Source: Methylohalomonas sp964522485 (lineage in GTDB: Bacteria > Pseudomonadota > Gammaproteobacteria > Methylohalomonadales > Methylohalomonadaceae). Taken from it: a stretch of DNA of 18,338 nucleotides. The notes under the pieces are model-generated. The model was given only the letters and a program-made list of their open reading frames with translations, was not told the DNA's origin and did no database searches. Location: the NCBI GenBank assembly GCA_964522485.1, contig CAZFUS010000050.1, positions 1 through 18,338 on the forward strand. The letters are read 5' to 3'. Every line of letters begins with the position of its first letter. Position 1 is the first letter of the stretch. Of the stretch, positions 6,512 to 14,145 are shown in pieces. The position numbers and the translations under genes are program-made.

Positions 6512-7503
6512 GCACATCACAACAGCCCGGCCGGGTGGATGCCCGCGCGCGACCGGCCAATGAAAGTACGGCTGACCGGCGCGATTCGCGGCCGAATCCG
6601 CAGCAACCCGGCCGGGTGCAGCAGCCGGCGCAGCCATTGCCGGATGCCGAGCCCGGATCCGAACTGGAAGCGCCGTCGGCGCCGGGCCACACGGTACGCG
6701 GCCACTGGCGGGCGGTATTTTGGCTGCTTGTTTCACTGGTCGGGGGCCTGCTGGCTTATCGCCTCTGGACCGATATCACGCTCGCGCTGCAGTCGCAGCC
6801 ATGGGCCGGCTTCGCCCTGGCGGGGCTGGTCGTGGCTCTGCTGCTGGCGCTGATCTTGGCACTGGCGCGCGAACTGGCTGCGTTCCGGCGATTGCAGACC
6901 GCCTGGCAGACCCAGCAGATAGCTGCCACTGCGCTGGCCGCGGAGGATGCCGGGGCGTTGCGGAATGCCCTGCGGCCTTATCTGAAAATGCTGCGCCGAC
7001 GGGAGCCGGACCGGGTTGCCGAGTTCGAGGCCGGTGCCGCCGATCAATCCGAGGCGGCCGAGGTACAGCGGCTGTTCGAGACCGTGGTATTGGCACCGCT
7101 GGATGCCGAGGCAAAGCGGCAGATACGGCGCTCGGCGCTGACTGTCGGTGCCGCGGTCGCTGCGGCGCCACATCCCGCGCTGGATGCGATCATCGTCATC
7201 TGGCGCGCATTCGTCATGGTCCGGCGCGTGGCTGAAGTGTACGGTTTGCGGCCGACGCCGCTGGCGGCGCTCAAGCTGGTTAAGCAGACGTTGATCAACG
7301 CCTTCCTGGCCGCGGGCATCGACGCCGCCGGGAACGCCCTGTTGACGCAGATCGGTGGCGGCATCCTTGAGATCGTTGGCCGCCGTTTCGCCGAGGGCAT
7401 GATTTCGTCACAACGTTTGCTGCGCCTGGGCGTGGCGGCAACGCAGATGTGCAGGCCGCTGGTACGGCCGGCTGGCCGTCAGGATCCGCTTGCCGACACG
7501 TGA
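6508..7503 (+). CDS. ycjF: YcjF-family inner-membrane protein (DUF697)
   Basis: A 331-residue protein paired with YcjX. Seen: a polar, proline/glutamine/arginine-rich N-terminus of about 65 residues with two QQPGRV repeats (residues 4-9 and 32-37), then two hydrophobic segments near 69-90 and 100-121, then a helical C-terminal domain (about 205-320) with the PHPALDAIIVIWRAF and VYGLRPTP stretches typical of DUF697. It is probably an inner-membrane partner that anchors or regulates YcjX. It starts with the GTG that overlaps the ycjX stop codon. Its stop lies only 5 bp from the convergent radC stop, with no visible terminator between them. Confidence 0.9.
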   Translation: MSTSQQPGRVDARARPANESTADRRDSRPNPQQPGRVQQPAQPLPDAEPGSELEAPSAPGHTVRGHWRAVFWLLVSLVGGLLAYRLWTDITLALQSQPWAGFALAGLVVALLLALILALARELAAFRRLQTAWQTQQIAATALAAEDAGALRNALRPYLKMLRRREPDRVAEFEAGAADQSEAAEVQRLFETVVLAPLDAEAKRQIRRSALTVGAAVAAAPHPALDAIIVIWRAFVMVRRVAEVYGLRPTPLAALKLVKQTLINAFLAAGIDAAGNALLTQIGGGILEIVGRRFAEGMISSQRLLRLGVAATQMCRPLVRPAGRQDPLADT

Positions 7504-7508
7504 CACGG

Positions 7509-8183
7509 CTATAGCAGTCCGCGTTCGGCGAATGACACCGACTCGCTGTCACCGATGACCAGATGATCGAGCACGCGCACGTCGATCAGAGCCAGCGCTT
7601 CGGTCAGCCGCCGCGTCAGAGTCTGGTCGCTGTTCGACGGTTCGGCGACGCCGGAAGGATGGTTGTGGGCCAGGATGACGGCGGCAGCGTTGTGTTTGAG
7701 CGCGCGGCGTACCACTTCGCGTGGATGCACCGATGCCGAATCGATGGTGCCCGTGAACAGTTCGTCGAAACTGATCACCCGGTGACGGTTGTCCAGAAAC
7801 AGGCAGGCGAAGACCTCGTGCGGATAGCCGCGCAGGCGCGCACGCAGAAAATCCCGGGTATCGGCCGGACTGGTCAGAATGTTGCGGCGGTCGAGGGTGC
7901 TGGCCAGATAACGCCGGCCGAGTTCGAGCCCGGCCTGAAGCTGGACGTATTTACTGGTGCCGAGACCCTTGTGCCGGCACAGCTCGGCACGTTCGGCCTC
8001 CAGCAACGGGCGCAGACCGCCACAGGCTGTCAACAGATCGCGGGCCAGGTCGACTGCGCTTTTGCCAGTGACGCCGGTGCGCAGAAAAACGGCCAGCAGT
8101 TCAGCGTCTGATAATGCGCCGGGGCCGCGTTGCAGCAGTTTCTCGCGCGGCCGTTCGGTCTCCGGCCAGTGACGGATGGGCAT
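7509..8183 (-). CDS. radC: RadC-family protein (JAB/MPN+ metalloprotease fold)
   Basis: A 224-residue protein, historically linked to DNA repair but of unproven role. Seen: an N-terminal helix-hairpin-helix-like region (SDAELLAVFLRTG, HKGLGTSKY) and the JAMM metal site: E141 in FDELFTGT and AHNHPSGVAEPSNSD with H173, H175 and D186. I chose ATG 8183 because AAGGAGG lies 6 nt upstream and the protein then begins MPIRHWPETERPREKLL as in other RadC proteins. An open frame continues 44 codons further upstream, but through the GATAG repeat, and is unlikely to be translated. It is divergent from coaBC. Confidence 0.94.
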   Translation of the reverse strand: MPIRHWPETERPREKLLQRGPGALSDAELLAVFLRTGVTGKSAVDLARDLLTACGGLRPLLEAERAELCRHKGLGTSKYVQLQAGLELGRRYLASTLDRRNILTSPADTRDFLRARLRGYPHEVFACLFLDNRHRVISFDELFTGTIDSASVHPREVVRRALKHNAAAVILAHNHPSGVAEPSNSDQTLTRRLTEALALIDVRVLDHLVIGDSESVSFAERGLL

Positions 8184-8218
8184 GGCAACCTCCTTGTTGC
8201 TTGAATTAGAGGGTAAAT

Positions 8219-8241
8219 GATAGAGGATAGAAGATAGAGAC
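8219..8241 (+). repeat. Left arm of GATAG inverted repeat between radC and coaBC
   Basis: It contains GATAG-AG-GATAGAAGATAG-AG-AC. It matches the reverse complement of 8298-8320 at 19 of 23 positions, including a 12-base perfect core GATAGAAGATAG. The arm lies just upstream of the radC ribosome-binding site. Confidence 0.75.
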
Positions 8242-8297
8242 TGGAAGATAGATATAATAGGCCATTGTTGGTGGCAATTGTCTTCGATTCGTTCTCT

Positions 8298-8320
8298 GTA
8301 ACTATCTTCTATCAACTATC
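8298..8320 (-). repeat. Right arm of GATAG inverted repeat between radC and coaBC
   Basis: The reverse complement contains GATAG-TT-GATAGAAGATAG-TT-AC. It pairs with 8219-8241 across a 56-bp loop and sits immediately upstream of coaBC. Confidence 0.75.
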
Positions 8321-8328
8321 AACTAGGC

Positions 8329-8334
8329 TACACT
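8329..8334 (+). promoter_or_regulatory. Possible -10 box for coaBC
   Basis: TACACT matches the -10 consensus at 4 of 6 positions but ends only 9 nt before the ATG at 8344, and no -35 is clear. If used, the message would be nearly leaderless, which would fit the absence of a Shine-Dalgarno sequence. Weak. Confidence 0.25.
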
Positions 8335-8343
8335 CTATCCCTT

Positions 8344-9576
8344 ATGCAGCTGCTTGCCAGAAAACGCATCCTCCTTGGCGTCTCCGGCGGCGTCGCCGCC
8401 TACAAAGCTGCGGATCTCGTCCGCCGGCTGCGCGAGGCCGGTGCCGAGGTTCAGGTCATCATGACGCGGGGTGCCTGTGAATTCATTACTCCGCTCACCC
8501 TGCAGGCGCTTTCGGGCCGGCGCGTGCGCACTGAACTTTTCGATACCGAGGCCGAAGCCGGGATGGGTCATATCGAGCTGGCCCGCTGGGCCGATGCCAT
8601 GCTGATCGCCCCCGCCAGTGCGAACTTTATCGCCCGTCTGACTCAGGGAACGGCGGATGATCTGCTGGCCACAGTCTGTCTGGCCACCAATGCGCCGCTG
8701 TTGCTGGCACCGGCCATGAACCGGCTGATGTGGGATAACCCGGCAACCCGGGGGAATATCGCGACTTTAAGTGACCGCGGCGTCGCCATCCTCGGTCCGG
8801 GCGTTGGCGATCAGGCCTGTGGTGAGGAAGGTGCCGGACGTATGCTGGAACCGGTCGAGCTCCTTGAAGCGCTGGGCAAGGCATTTGCCAGCGAGCGGCT
8901 CGCCGGGCTGCATGTCGTTGTAACTGCCGGTCCGACCCGCGAAGCGGTCGATCCGGTGCGGTTTCTGAGCAACCGCAGTTCCGGACGCATGGGTTTCGCC
9001 GTCGCCCGGGCTGCCGCTGAGGCCGGTGCGCGCGTTACGCTGGTGACCGGGCCGGTTTCGCTGCCGGCCCCGTCCGGAGTCGAGCGTGTGGATGTGACCT
9101 CTGCCGCAGACATGCACGCGGCGGTCAATGATATTGTTGCCGGTGCCGATATTTTCATCGCTACCGCCGCTGTGGCGGACTACCGTGTCAGTCAACCGGC
9201 AGTACAGAAAATGAAAAAAACGGCGGCCGGCCTGATCCTGTCGCTGGAACGGACCCCGGATATTCTCATGAGTGTTGCCGGGCGCACACCGGCACCGTTT
9301 ACGGTGGGCTTTGCCGCCGAAACGGAGTGTCTGGAGGATTATGCGCGCGCCAAACTGGCGGACAAGAAGCTGGATCTGATCGCGGCCAATCAGGTGGGGG
9401 GCGGACTGGGATTTGATGCCGAGGAAAATGCATTGACCCTGTACTGGGCCGACGGCCGGCAGGAACTGGCGCATGCCCCGAAAGAGCGCCTGGCACGAGA
9501 ACTCATTACTGTCATTGCAGACCGTTATCATGCGCAATATAAAGATCAAGATTCTCAATCCGCGTCTCGGCGCTGA
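8344..9576 (+). CDS. coaBC: Bifunctional phosphopantothenoylcysteine decarboxylase/synthetase
   Basis: A 410-residue enzyme of coenzyme A synthesis: the CoaB domain joins cysteine to 4'-phosphopantothenate using CTP, and the flavin CoaC domain decarboxylates the product to 4'-phosphopantetheine. Seen in CoaC: GVSGGVAAYKAADLVRRL at 14-31, catalytic H76 in GHIELARWAD, PAMNRLMW at 123-130 and C159 in GDQACGEEGAGRM. Seen in CoaB: TAGPTREAVDPVRFLSNRSS from 194, the lid lysine K289 in QKMKK, and the C-terminal LTLYWADGRQELAHAPKERL. Length matches E. coli Dfp (406). No Shine-Dalgarno is visible before the ATG. Its 3' end overlaps dut by 47 bp. Confidence 0.97.
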   Translation: MQLLARKRILLGVSGGVAAYKAADLVRRLREAGAEVQVIMTRGACEFITPLTLQALSGRRVRTELFDTEAEAGMGHIELARWADAMLIAPASANFIARLTQGTADDLLATVCLATNAPLLLAPAMNRLMWDNPATRGNIATLSDRGVAILGPGVGDQACGEEGAGRMLEPVELLEALGKAFASERLAGLHVVVTAGPTREAVDPVRFLSNRSSGRMGFAVARAAAEAGARVTLVTGPVSLPAPSGVERVDVTSAADMHAAVNDIVAGADIFIATAAVADYRVSQPAVQKMKKTAAGLILSLERTPDILMSVAGRTPAPFTVGFAAETECLEDYARAKLADKKLDLIAANQVGGGLGFDAEENALTLYWADGRQELAHAPKERLARELITVIADRYHAQYKDQDSQSASRR

Positions 9577-9982
9577 CATCGAATTACCCCATTACGCTAC
9601 CGACGGTTCCGCAGGTCTCGACCTGCGTGCCTGTATCGACGCAGTGATGACGCTGAAACCCGGACAGACAGAACTGATCCCGACGGGTATCGCGCTGAAC
9701 ATCGAGGACCCGGAACTCGCGGCCGTGATTCTGCCGCGCTCCGGGCTGGGTCATAAGCACGGTATCGTGCTCGGTAACCTGGTCGGGTTGATTGATTCCG
9801 ATTACCAGGGCGAAGTCTTTATCTCCTGCTGGAACCGCGGTACAGCGTCTTTTACCATCCAACCCGGTGATCGCGTGGCGCAGCTGGTATTTGTGCCGGT
9901 TGTACGGGCAGCATTCGAGATAGTGGATGATTTTGCCACGAGCCTGCGCGGCGCCGGCGGTTTCGGTCATACCGGCGTCTAG
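9530..9982 (+). CDS. dut: dUTP diphosphatase (dUTPase)
   Basis: A 150-residue trimeric enzyme that hydrolyses dUTP to dUMP and pyrophosphate, keeping uracil out of DNA and supplying dTMP synthesis. All five dUTPase motifs are visible: GSAGLDLRA, PRSGLGHKHG, GLIDSDYQGEV, RVAQLVFVPV and the C-terminal arm RGAGGFGHTG. The start at 9530 (MRNIKIKILNPRLG) aligns residue for residue with the E. coli N-terminus (MKKIDVKILDPRVG). It lies 47 bp inside coaBC in another frame with no clear Shine-Dalgarno, so translation is probably coupled. Earlier in-frame ATG codons would add non-conserved residues. Confidence 0.97.
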   Translation: MRNIKIKILNPRLGADIELPHYATDGSAGLDLRACIDAVMTLKPGQTELIPTGIALNIEDPELAAVILPRSGLGHKHGIVLGNLVGLIDSDYQGEVFISCWNRGTASFTIQPGDRVAQLVFVPVVRAAFEIVDDFATSLRGAGGFGHTGV

Positions 9983-10011
9983 CCGGAAACATCACAGCGG
10001 AGTGCAATCCA

Positions 10012-12450
10012 GTGGACGGCCCAATCAAACGCAGACACAGCAAACGGCGCATGCTCCGCAATCTGCTGATTGGAATTGTTGCCTTGCTTATAGCGTTGGT
10101 GGCTGTGTTCGCCGGGCAACGCTATGTGCAGTATAAGTCGGGATCCGAAGTCGAAGATGCGCGGGCCGGAGTGGATGCCGCGGCCGCCGCTATAGCCCGC
10201 CAGGTTGCACAAACGCTGCAGCCGGCCGCCGAACAGCTGCGTGCCCTGGCACGCGATCCTCAGGTGATCAGGCTTTTTGAGCAGGCCGATGCCGCTGCAC
10301 TCGAACAGGCTGCGGCGCGCTACGCCACATCGTTCGAGCAGGCGCTGGCTCTGCGCCTCATCCAGCCGGACAAGATTTCGCTCGCACTCGAGTCGGATGC
10401 CAATCCGCCGCTCGGTTATGCATCGCTGGATCTGTTGAGCCAGGCCCGTGAAACACGGGCACCGACAGAAGCGGAACTGCACATGCCGGGTACGCCGCGT
10501 GCTCATATCGTCATGATTGAGCCGGTCAAGAATGACGCAGGTACCGTGATCGGTCTGCTGCATTTGAGTCTCCCGCCGGATGTAGTGAGTACAGCGCTGG
10601 ACGCGGCGGGCACGGGCTATGTGGAATTGAAGCAATCCGTGGATAACAGTTCACCGGTGCTGTTCGCTTATCACGGTGAGGCCGGTGGCAAGGACGACAC
10701 ACTATCGAAAAGTGTGCCCGTCGAAGGCACTCGCTGGATAGTCACGTATTGGCCTGCCGCCGCCGCGACCGACAGCGTGTTGCCCGGCGGCTGGTTACCG
10801 GCGGTCGCGCTTGGACTGCTGGTGATAGGGGTGGTGGCTGTACTGATCGGCTGGCGCCAACGGCGCGGCCGGAACACAGAGGACGGCATTATCTACAATG
10901 GTGCCGTGAAGTCCTTCATGGAGGGGCGGCATCCGGATCTGGGGCGCCTGGTTATGAATTCTATAGGAGTACAGAAAGCAGCTATGGCACAGTCATCACA
11001 TAACCAGTCGCCAGATCCTGGCACGGATGCAACCGCCACCGCAGAAACGGCTGTTGTCGAGACCGCTACGGTTGAGGTGCCTGCCGGCATTTTCAGAACC
11101 TATGACATCCGTGGCCTGGTGGAGTCCGAGCTGACGCCGGAAGTAGCGCATGAACTGGGCCGGGCTATCGGCAGCGAAGCGAGTGAACGCAAGCAGCAGG
11201 GTATGATAGTCGGCCGTGACGGCCGCCTGTCCAGCCAGGAACTGTCCAGGGCGCTAATCAAGGGGCTGCGATCGGCCGGTCTGGACGTGGTTGACATCGG
11301 CCTGGTTGCGACACCGGTGCTGTATTTTGCCACGCACTATCTGGAATCCAGCAACGGCGTCATGATTACCGGCAGTCACAACGGCCCGGAATACAATGGC
11401 ATGAAGATTGTTCTTGGCGGTGAAACCCTGTCCGGCGATACCGTCCAGGCTTTATACCAGCGCATACAAACCGGTACCTACGTCACGGGCAACGGCAACC
11501 TGCAGACAGCCGACATCACCGCCGCCTACATTCAGCGTGTCACAGAAGACATGCCGGTAGCGGTCGATAAGTCCCTCAAGATTGTGGTCGACAGCGGCAA
11601 TGGCGTTGCCAGTTATATTGCGCCACAGGTCTACCGGGCCATGGGTCATGACATCGTCGAGCTCTACTGTGAAATCGACGGTAATTTCCCCAACCACCAT
11701 CCGGATCCGAGTCAGCCGGAGAACCTGCAGGATCTGATTGCCAAGGTGAAGGAAACGGGCGCCGACCTGGGATTTGCCTTTGACGGCGACGGTGATCGCC
11801 TCGGTGTCGTCGATGCCGAAGGGACGGTGATCTGGCCGGATCGGCAGCTGATGCTGCTGGCGAAAGATGTATTGTCGCGCAATGCCGGTGCGCCAATCAT
11901 CTTCGACGTCAAATGCAGCCGCTATCTCAGGGCCATTATCGAACTGGCCGGCGGCAAACCGCTGATGTGGAAGACCGGTCACTCGCTCATCAAGAGCAAG
12001 ATGAAAGAGGTCAATGCGCCGCTGGCCGGCGAGATGAGCGGCCATGTCTTTTTCAAGGAGCGCTGGTATGGCTTCGATGACGCTATCTATACCGGCGCCC
12101 GGCTGCTGCAGGTGCTGGTACAACAGGACGAAAACCCGACTGCCGTGTTCGCCGACCTGCCCGGCGGCGTCTCCACACATGAACTGCGCATTCGCCTGAC
12201 CGAGACTGAACATGGACGCGTCATGGAAGCCCTGAAGGGCACGCTGGATACCGAGGGTGGTGAGCTCAGCGAGGTCGACGGGCTGCGGATTGATTATCCG
12301 GACGGCTGGGGCCTGATCCGGCCCTCCAATACCTCGCCCTATCTGGTGACGCGTTTCGAGGCCGAGGACGAGGCGGCGCTCGTCCGTATTCAGGCCGCGT
12401 TCCGCCAGGCCGTGCATGCGGTTGACCCGGCATTAGATGTCCCGTTCTGA
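10012..12450 (+). CDS. algC: Phosphomannomutase/phosphoglucomutase fused to an N-terminal membrane sensor-like region
   Basis: An 812-residue protein. Residues 357-812 form a complete alpha-phosphohexomutase that interconverts mannose or glucose 6- and 1-phosphates for alginate, LPS or other polysaccharide precursors. Seen: IFRTYDIRG at 360-368, phosphoserine S455 in TGSHN, metal loop DGDGDR at 591-596, sugar-binding GEMSGH at 673-678 and phosphate-binding RPSNTSP at 770-776. In front lie a membrane segment (14-35), an extracytoplasmic region of about 225 residues resembling a sensor domain, a second membrane segment (about 263-282) and a low-complexity Ala/Thr/Val linker. Start: GTG with GGAG 9 nt upstream. 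Long AlgC forms with a similar N-terminus exist in Pseudomonas. The usual SHNP is SHNG here. An internal start at M325 is possible. Confidence 0.95.
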   Translation: MDGPIKRRHSKRRMLRNLLIGIVALLIALVAVFAGQRYVQYKSGSEVEDARAGVDAAAAAIARQVAQTLQPAAEQLRALARDPQVIRLFEQADAAALEQAAARYATSFEQALALRLIQPDKISLALESDANPPLGYASLDLLSQARETRAPTEAELHMPGTPRAHIVMIEPVKNDAGTVIGLLHLSLPPDVVSTALDAAGTGYVELKQSVDNSSPVLFAYHGEAGGKDDTLSKSVPVEGTRWIVTYWPAAAATDSVLPGGWLPAVALGLLVIGVVAVLIGWRQRRGRNTEDGIIYNGAVKSFMEGRHPDLGRLVMNSIGVQKAAMAQSSHNQSPDPGTDATATAETAVVETATVEVPAGIFRTYDIRGLVESELTPEVAHELGRAIGSEASERKQQGMIVGRDGRLSSQELSRALIKGLRSAGLDVVDIGLVATPVLYFATHYLESSNGVMITGSHNGPEYNGMKIVLGGETLSGDTVQALYQRIQTGTYVTGNGNLQTADITAAYIQRVTEDMPVAVDKSLKIVVDSGNGVASYIAPQVYRAMGHDIVELYCEIDGNFPNHHPDPSQPENLQDLIAKVKETGADLGFAFDGDGDRLGVVDAEGTVIWPDRQLMLLAKDVLSRNAGAPIIFDVKCSRYLRAIIELAGGKPLMWKTGHSLIKSKMKEVNAPLAGEMSGHVFFKERWYGFDDAIYTGARLLQVLVQQDENPTAVFADLPGGVSTHELRIRLTETEHGRVMEALKGTLDTEGGELSEVDGLRIDYPDGWGLIRPSNTSPYLVTRFEAEDEAALVRIQAAFRQAVHAVDPALDVPF
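10965..10986 (+). promoter_or_regulatory. Possible internal ribosome-binding site and start codon for a soluble AlgC
   Basis: AGGAG at 10965-10969, and a purine stretch AGAAAG ending at 10978, precede an in-frame ATG at 10984 (M325). This lies just after the second membrane segment and before the catalytic domain. Initiation here would give a 488-residue cytoplasmic enzyme, close to the 463-residue AlgC classically described in Pseudomonas aeruginosa. The AGGAG spacing (14 nt) is long. Confidence 0.35.
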
Positions 12451-12461
12451 TACGCTATAAC
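12433..12461 (+). promoter_or_regulatory. Possible promoter for argB-slmA
   Basis: TATAAC at 12456-12461 matches the -10 consensus at 5 of 6 positions. It has TTAGAT 17 bp upstream, a poor -35 lying within the end of algC. It would allow argB and slmA to be transcribed separately from algC. Confidence 0.3.
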
Positions 12462-12530
12462 GCAATACCGGCAAAGACCGCGTGTACAAGGGGACACGCC
12501 TTCGCGAATACGCGCATGAAGACGCGATCC

Positions 12531-13442
12531 ATGACTGACGATTCCTTTGATGCTCTGAATATTGCCCGGGTGCTGGTTGAGGCGCTGCCGTATATACGGC
12601 GTTTCAGCGGCAAAACCATGGTGATCAAATACGGCGGCAACGCCATGGCGGACCCGGCCCTGCAACAGGGCTTCGCGCGTGACGTGGTGCTGATGAAGCT
12701 GGTCGGCATGAATCCGGTGATTGTCCATGGCGGCGGGCCGCAGATCGGCGAATTACTGAAGCGGATCGGCAAGCAGAGCGAATTCATTGACGGCATGCGC
12801 GTAACCGACAGTGAGACCATGGATATCGTCGAGATGGTGCTCGGCGGTCTGGTCAACAAGCAGATCGTCAACATGATCAATCAGCACGGCGGCAGCGCAG
12901 TGGGGCTGTCGGGCAAGGACGGCGATCTGATCCGGGCCCGCAAGCTGACCTTCACCCGTAAAAAGCCGGAGATGGAAGCGCCGGAGATCATTGATATCGG
13001 TCACGTCGGTGAGGTGACAAGTATTGATACAGCGGTCGTTGACATGCTGATCCGCGGGAATTTCATTCCGGTCGTCGCACCCATTGGTGTCGGTGACGAC
13101 GGTCAGTCCTACAATATCAACGCTGACCTCGTTGCCGGTAAGCTGGCCGAAGTCATGCGCGCTGAAAAACTCGTCATGCTGACCAATGCTCCCGGGCTGA
13201 CCAACTCCGATGGAGTCGTTCTGACCGGCCTGACTGCGGTTGAAGTCGACAGGCTGATCGCCGAGGGTGTGATACACGGCGGCATGCTGCCGAAAATCGG
13301 TGCTGTGATGGACGCCGTGAAAGCCGGTGTTAAAAGTGCGCATATAATTGATGGTAGAGTGGAGCATGCGGTACTGCTGGAAGTCTTTACCGACCAGGGT
13401 GTGGGGACCCTGATTCAGGCCGGTGGCCGTTCTCCGGGCTGA
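12531..13442 (+). CDS. argB: Acetylglutamate kinase
   Basis: A cytoplasmic kinase that phosphorylates N-acetyl-L-glutamate with ATP, the second step of arginine synthesis. Seen: VIKYGGNAM near 31-39 (phosphate-binding lysine and glycines), VHGGGPQIG (substrate loop), FIDGMRVTD, GGSAVGLSGKDGDLI, GHVGEVTSID, SYNINADLVAGKLAEVM and GGMLPKI. The long N-terminal helix (FDALNIARVLVEALPYIRRF) is typical of the arginine-inhibited hexameric form, so feedback inhibition by arginine is expected. The ATG at 12531 gives 303 residues, like Pseudomonas ArgB (301). An in-frame ATG at 12516 would add five residues; neither has a strong Shine-Dalgarno. It lies 80 bp after algC and 23 bp before slmA. Confidence 0.97.
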   Translation: MTDDSFDALNIARVLVEALPYIRRFSGKTMVIKYGGNAMADPALQQGFARDVVLMKLVGMNPVIVHGGGPQIGELLKRIGKQSEFIDGMRVTDSETMDIVEMVLGGLVNKQIVNMINQHGGSAVGLSGKDGDLIRARKLTFTRKKPEMEAPEIIDIGHVGEVTSIDTAVVDMLIRGNFIPVVAPIGVGDDGQSYNINADLVAGKLAEVMRAEKLVMLTNAPGLTNSDGVVLTGLTAVEVDRLIAEGVIHGGMLPKIGAVMDAVKAGVKSAHIIDGRVEHAVLLEVFTDQGVGTLIQAGGRSPG

Positions 13443-13465
13443 CGCGGCCACCACGGGAGGCACAG

Positions 13466-14065
13466 GTGCCAGAAAAAACGACCAAGCCGAATCGCCGCCA
13501 GCAGATTCTCGAGACGCTGGCGCGCGAGCTGGAGACCCATCCCGGTTCGCGCATTACCACCGCCGGTCTGGCGCGGGCGGTGGGCGTCTCCGAAGCAGCG
13601 CTCTACCGCCACTTCCCCAGCAAGGCGAAGATGTTCGAGGCTCTGATCGATTTTGCCGAAGACAGCTTGTTCAGTCTTATCAACAGGATACTGAGTCAGG
13701 AGGTCGGTGTTGCCGATCGCTGTGAAAAGATTCTGCAGGTGTTGCTCGGTTTCACTGAACGCAATCCCGGTATCACACGTATCCTGCTGGGCGAGGCTCT
13801 GGTTGGTGAAAACGATCGCCTGCGTAACCGGGTCGCCCAGTTATTTGAACGCATCCGCACCCAACTCAGGCAGGTGCTGCGCGAGGCCAATCTGAGCGAT
13901 GGCCCGCGGGCAGCGATCACCATTGATGCTGCGACCGACACGATGCTGGGACTGGTTGAAGGCAAGATGAGCCAGTATATCCGCAGTGGTTTCAGCGATC
14001 CGCCGACGCGCTATTGGGATGAGCAATGGCCGGTGCTGGCCCGGAGCCTGTTTCGCGAGGATTAG
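13466..14065 (+). CDS. slmA: Nucleoid occlusion factor SlmA (TetR family)
   Basis: A 199-residue TetR-fold DNA-binding protein that, bound to its palindromic sites on the chromosome, antagonises FtsZ assembly over the nucleoid. Seen: an N-terminal helix-turn-helix region with RRQQILETLA, ITTAGLARAVGVSEAALYRH and FPSKAKMFEALIDFAEDSLF, then GFTERNPGITRILLGEAL and QLFERIRTQLRQVLRE. These match E. coli SlmA closely, and the gene lies downstream of dut and upstream of pyrE as in E. coli. The start is GTG with GGGAGG 5 nt upstream. It is probably cotranscribed with argB. TtmA-like TetR relatives are possible, but the ERNPG and VSEAALYRHFPSK segments favour SlmA. Confidence 0.93.
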   Translation: MPEKTTKPNRRQQILETLARELETHPGSRITTAGLARAVGVSEAALYRHFPSKAKMFEALIDFAEDSLFSLINRILSQEVGVADRCEKILQVLLGFTERNPGITRILLGEALVGENDRLRNRVAQLFERIRTQLRQVLREANLSDGPRAAITIDAATDTMLGLVEGKMSQYIRSGFSDPPTRYWDEQWPVLARSLFRED

Positions 14066-14145
14066 TTTGCCAGCCAGTCGGGTCTGTTGACAGGCTGTGT
14101 GTTGCGAATGATCTTTATAATTGAGCGCAGCAGGGCTTTAGCCGG

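Noticed and set aside
8184..8315. Longer radC start giving 44 extra residues
   Set aside because: The extension lies in the GATAG repeat and a low-GC spacer, while AAGGAGG sits 6 nt before the ATG at 8183 and the shorter protein matches the family N-terminus.
14087..14121. Perfect TTGACA and perfect TATAAT on the + strand after slmA, possibly an antisense promoter toward the coiled-coil gene
   Set aside because: The spacer is 23 bp, too long for sigma70 or even MerR-type promoters; without mapped 5' ends the pair is probably coincidental.
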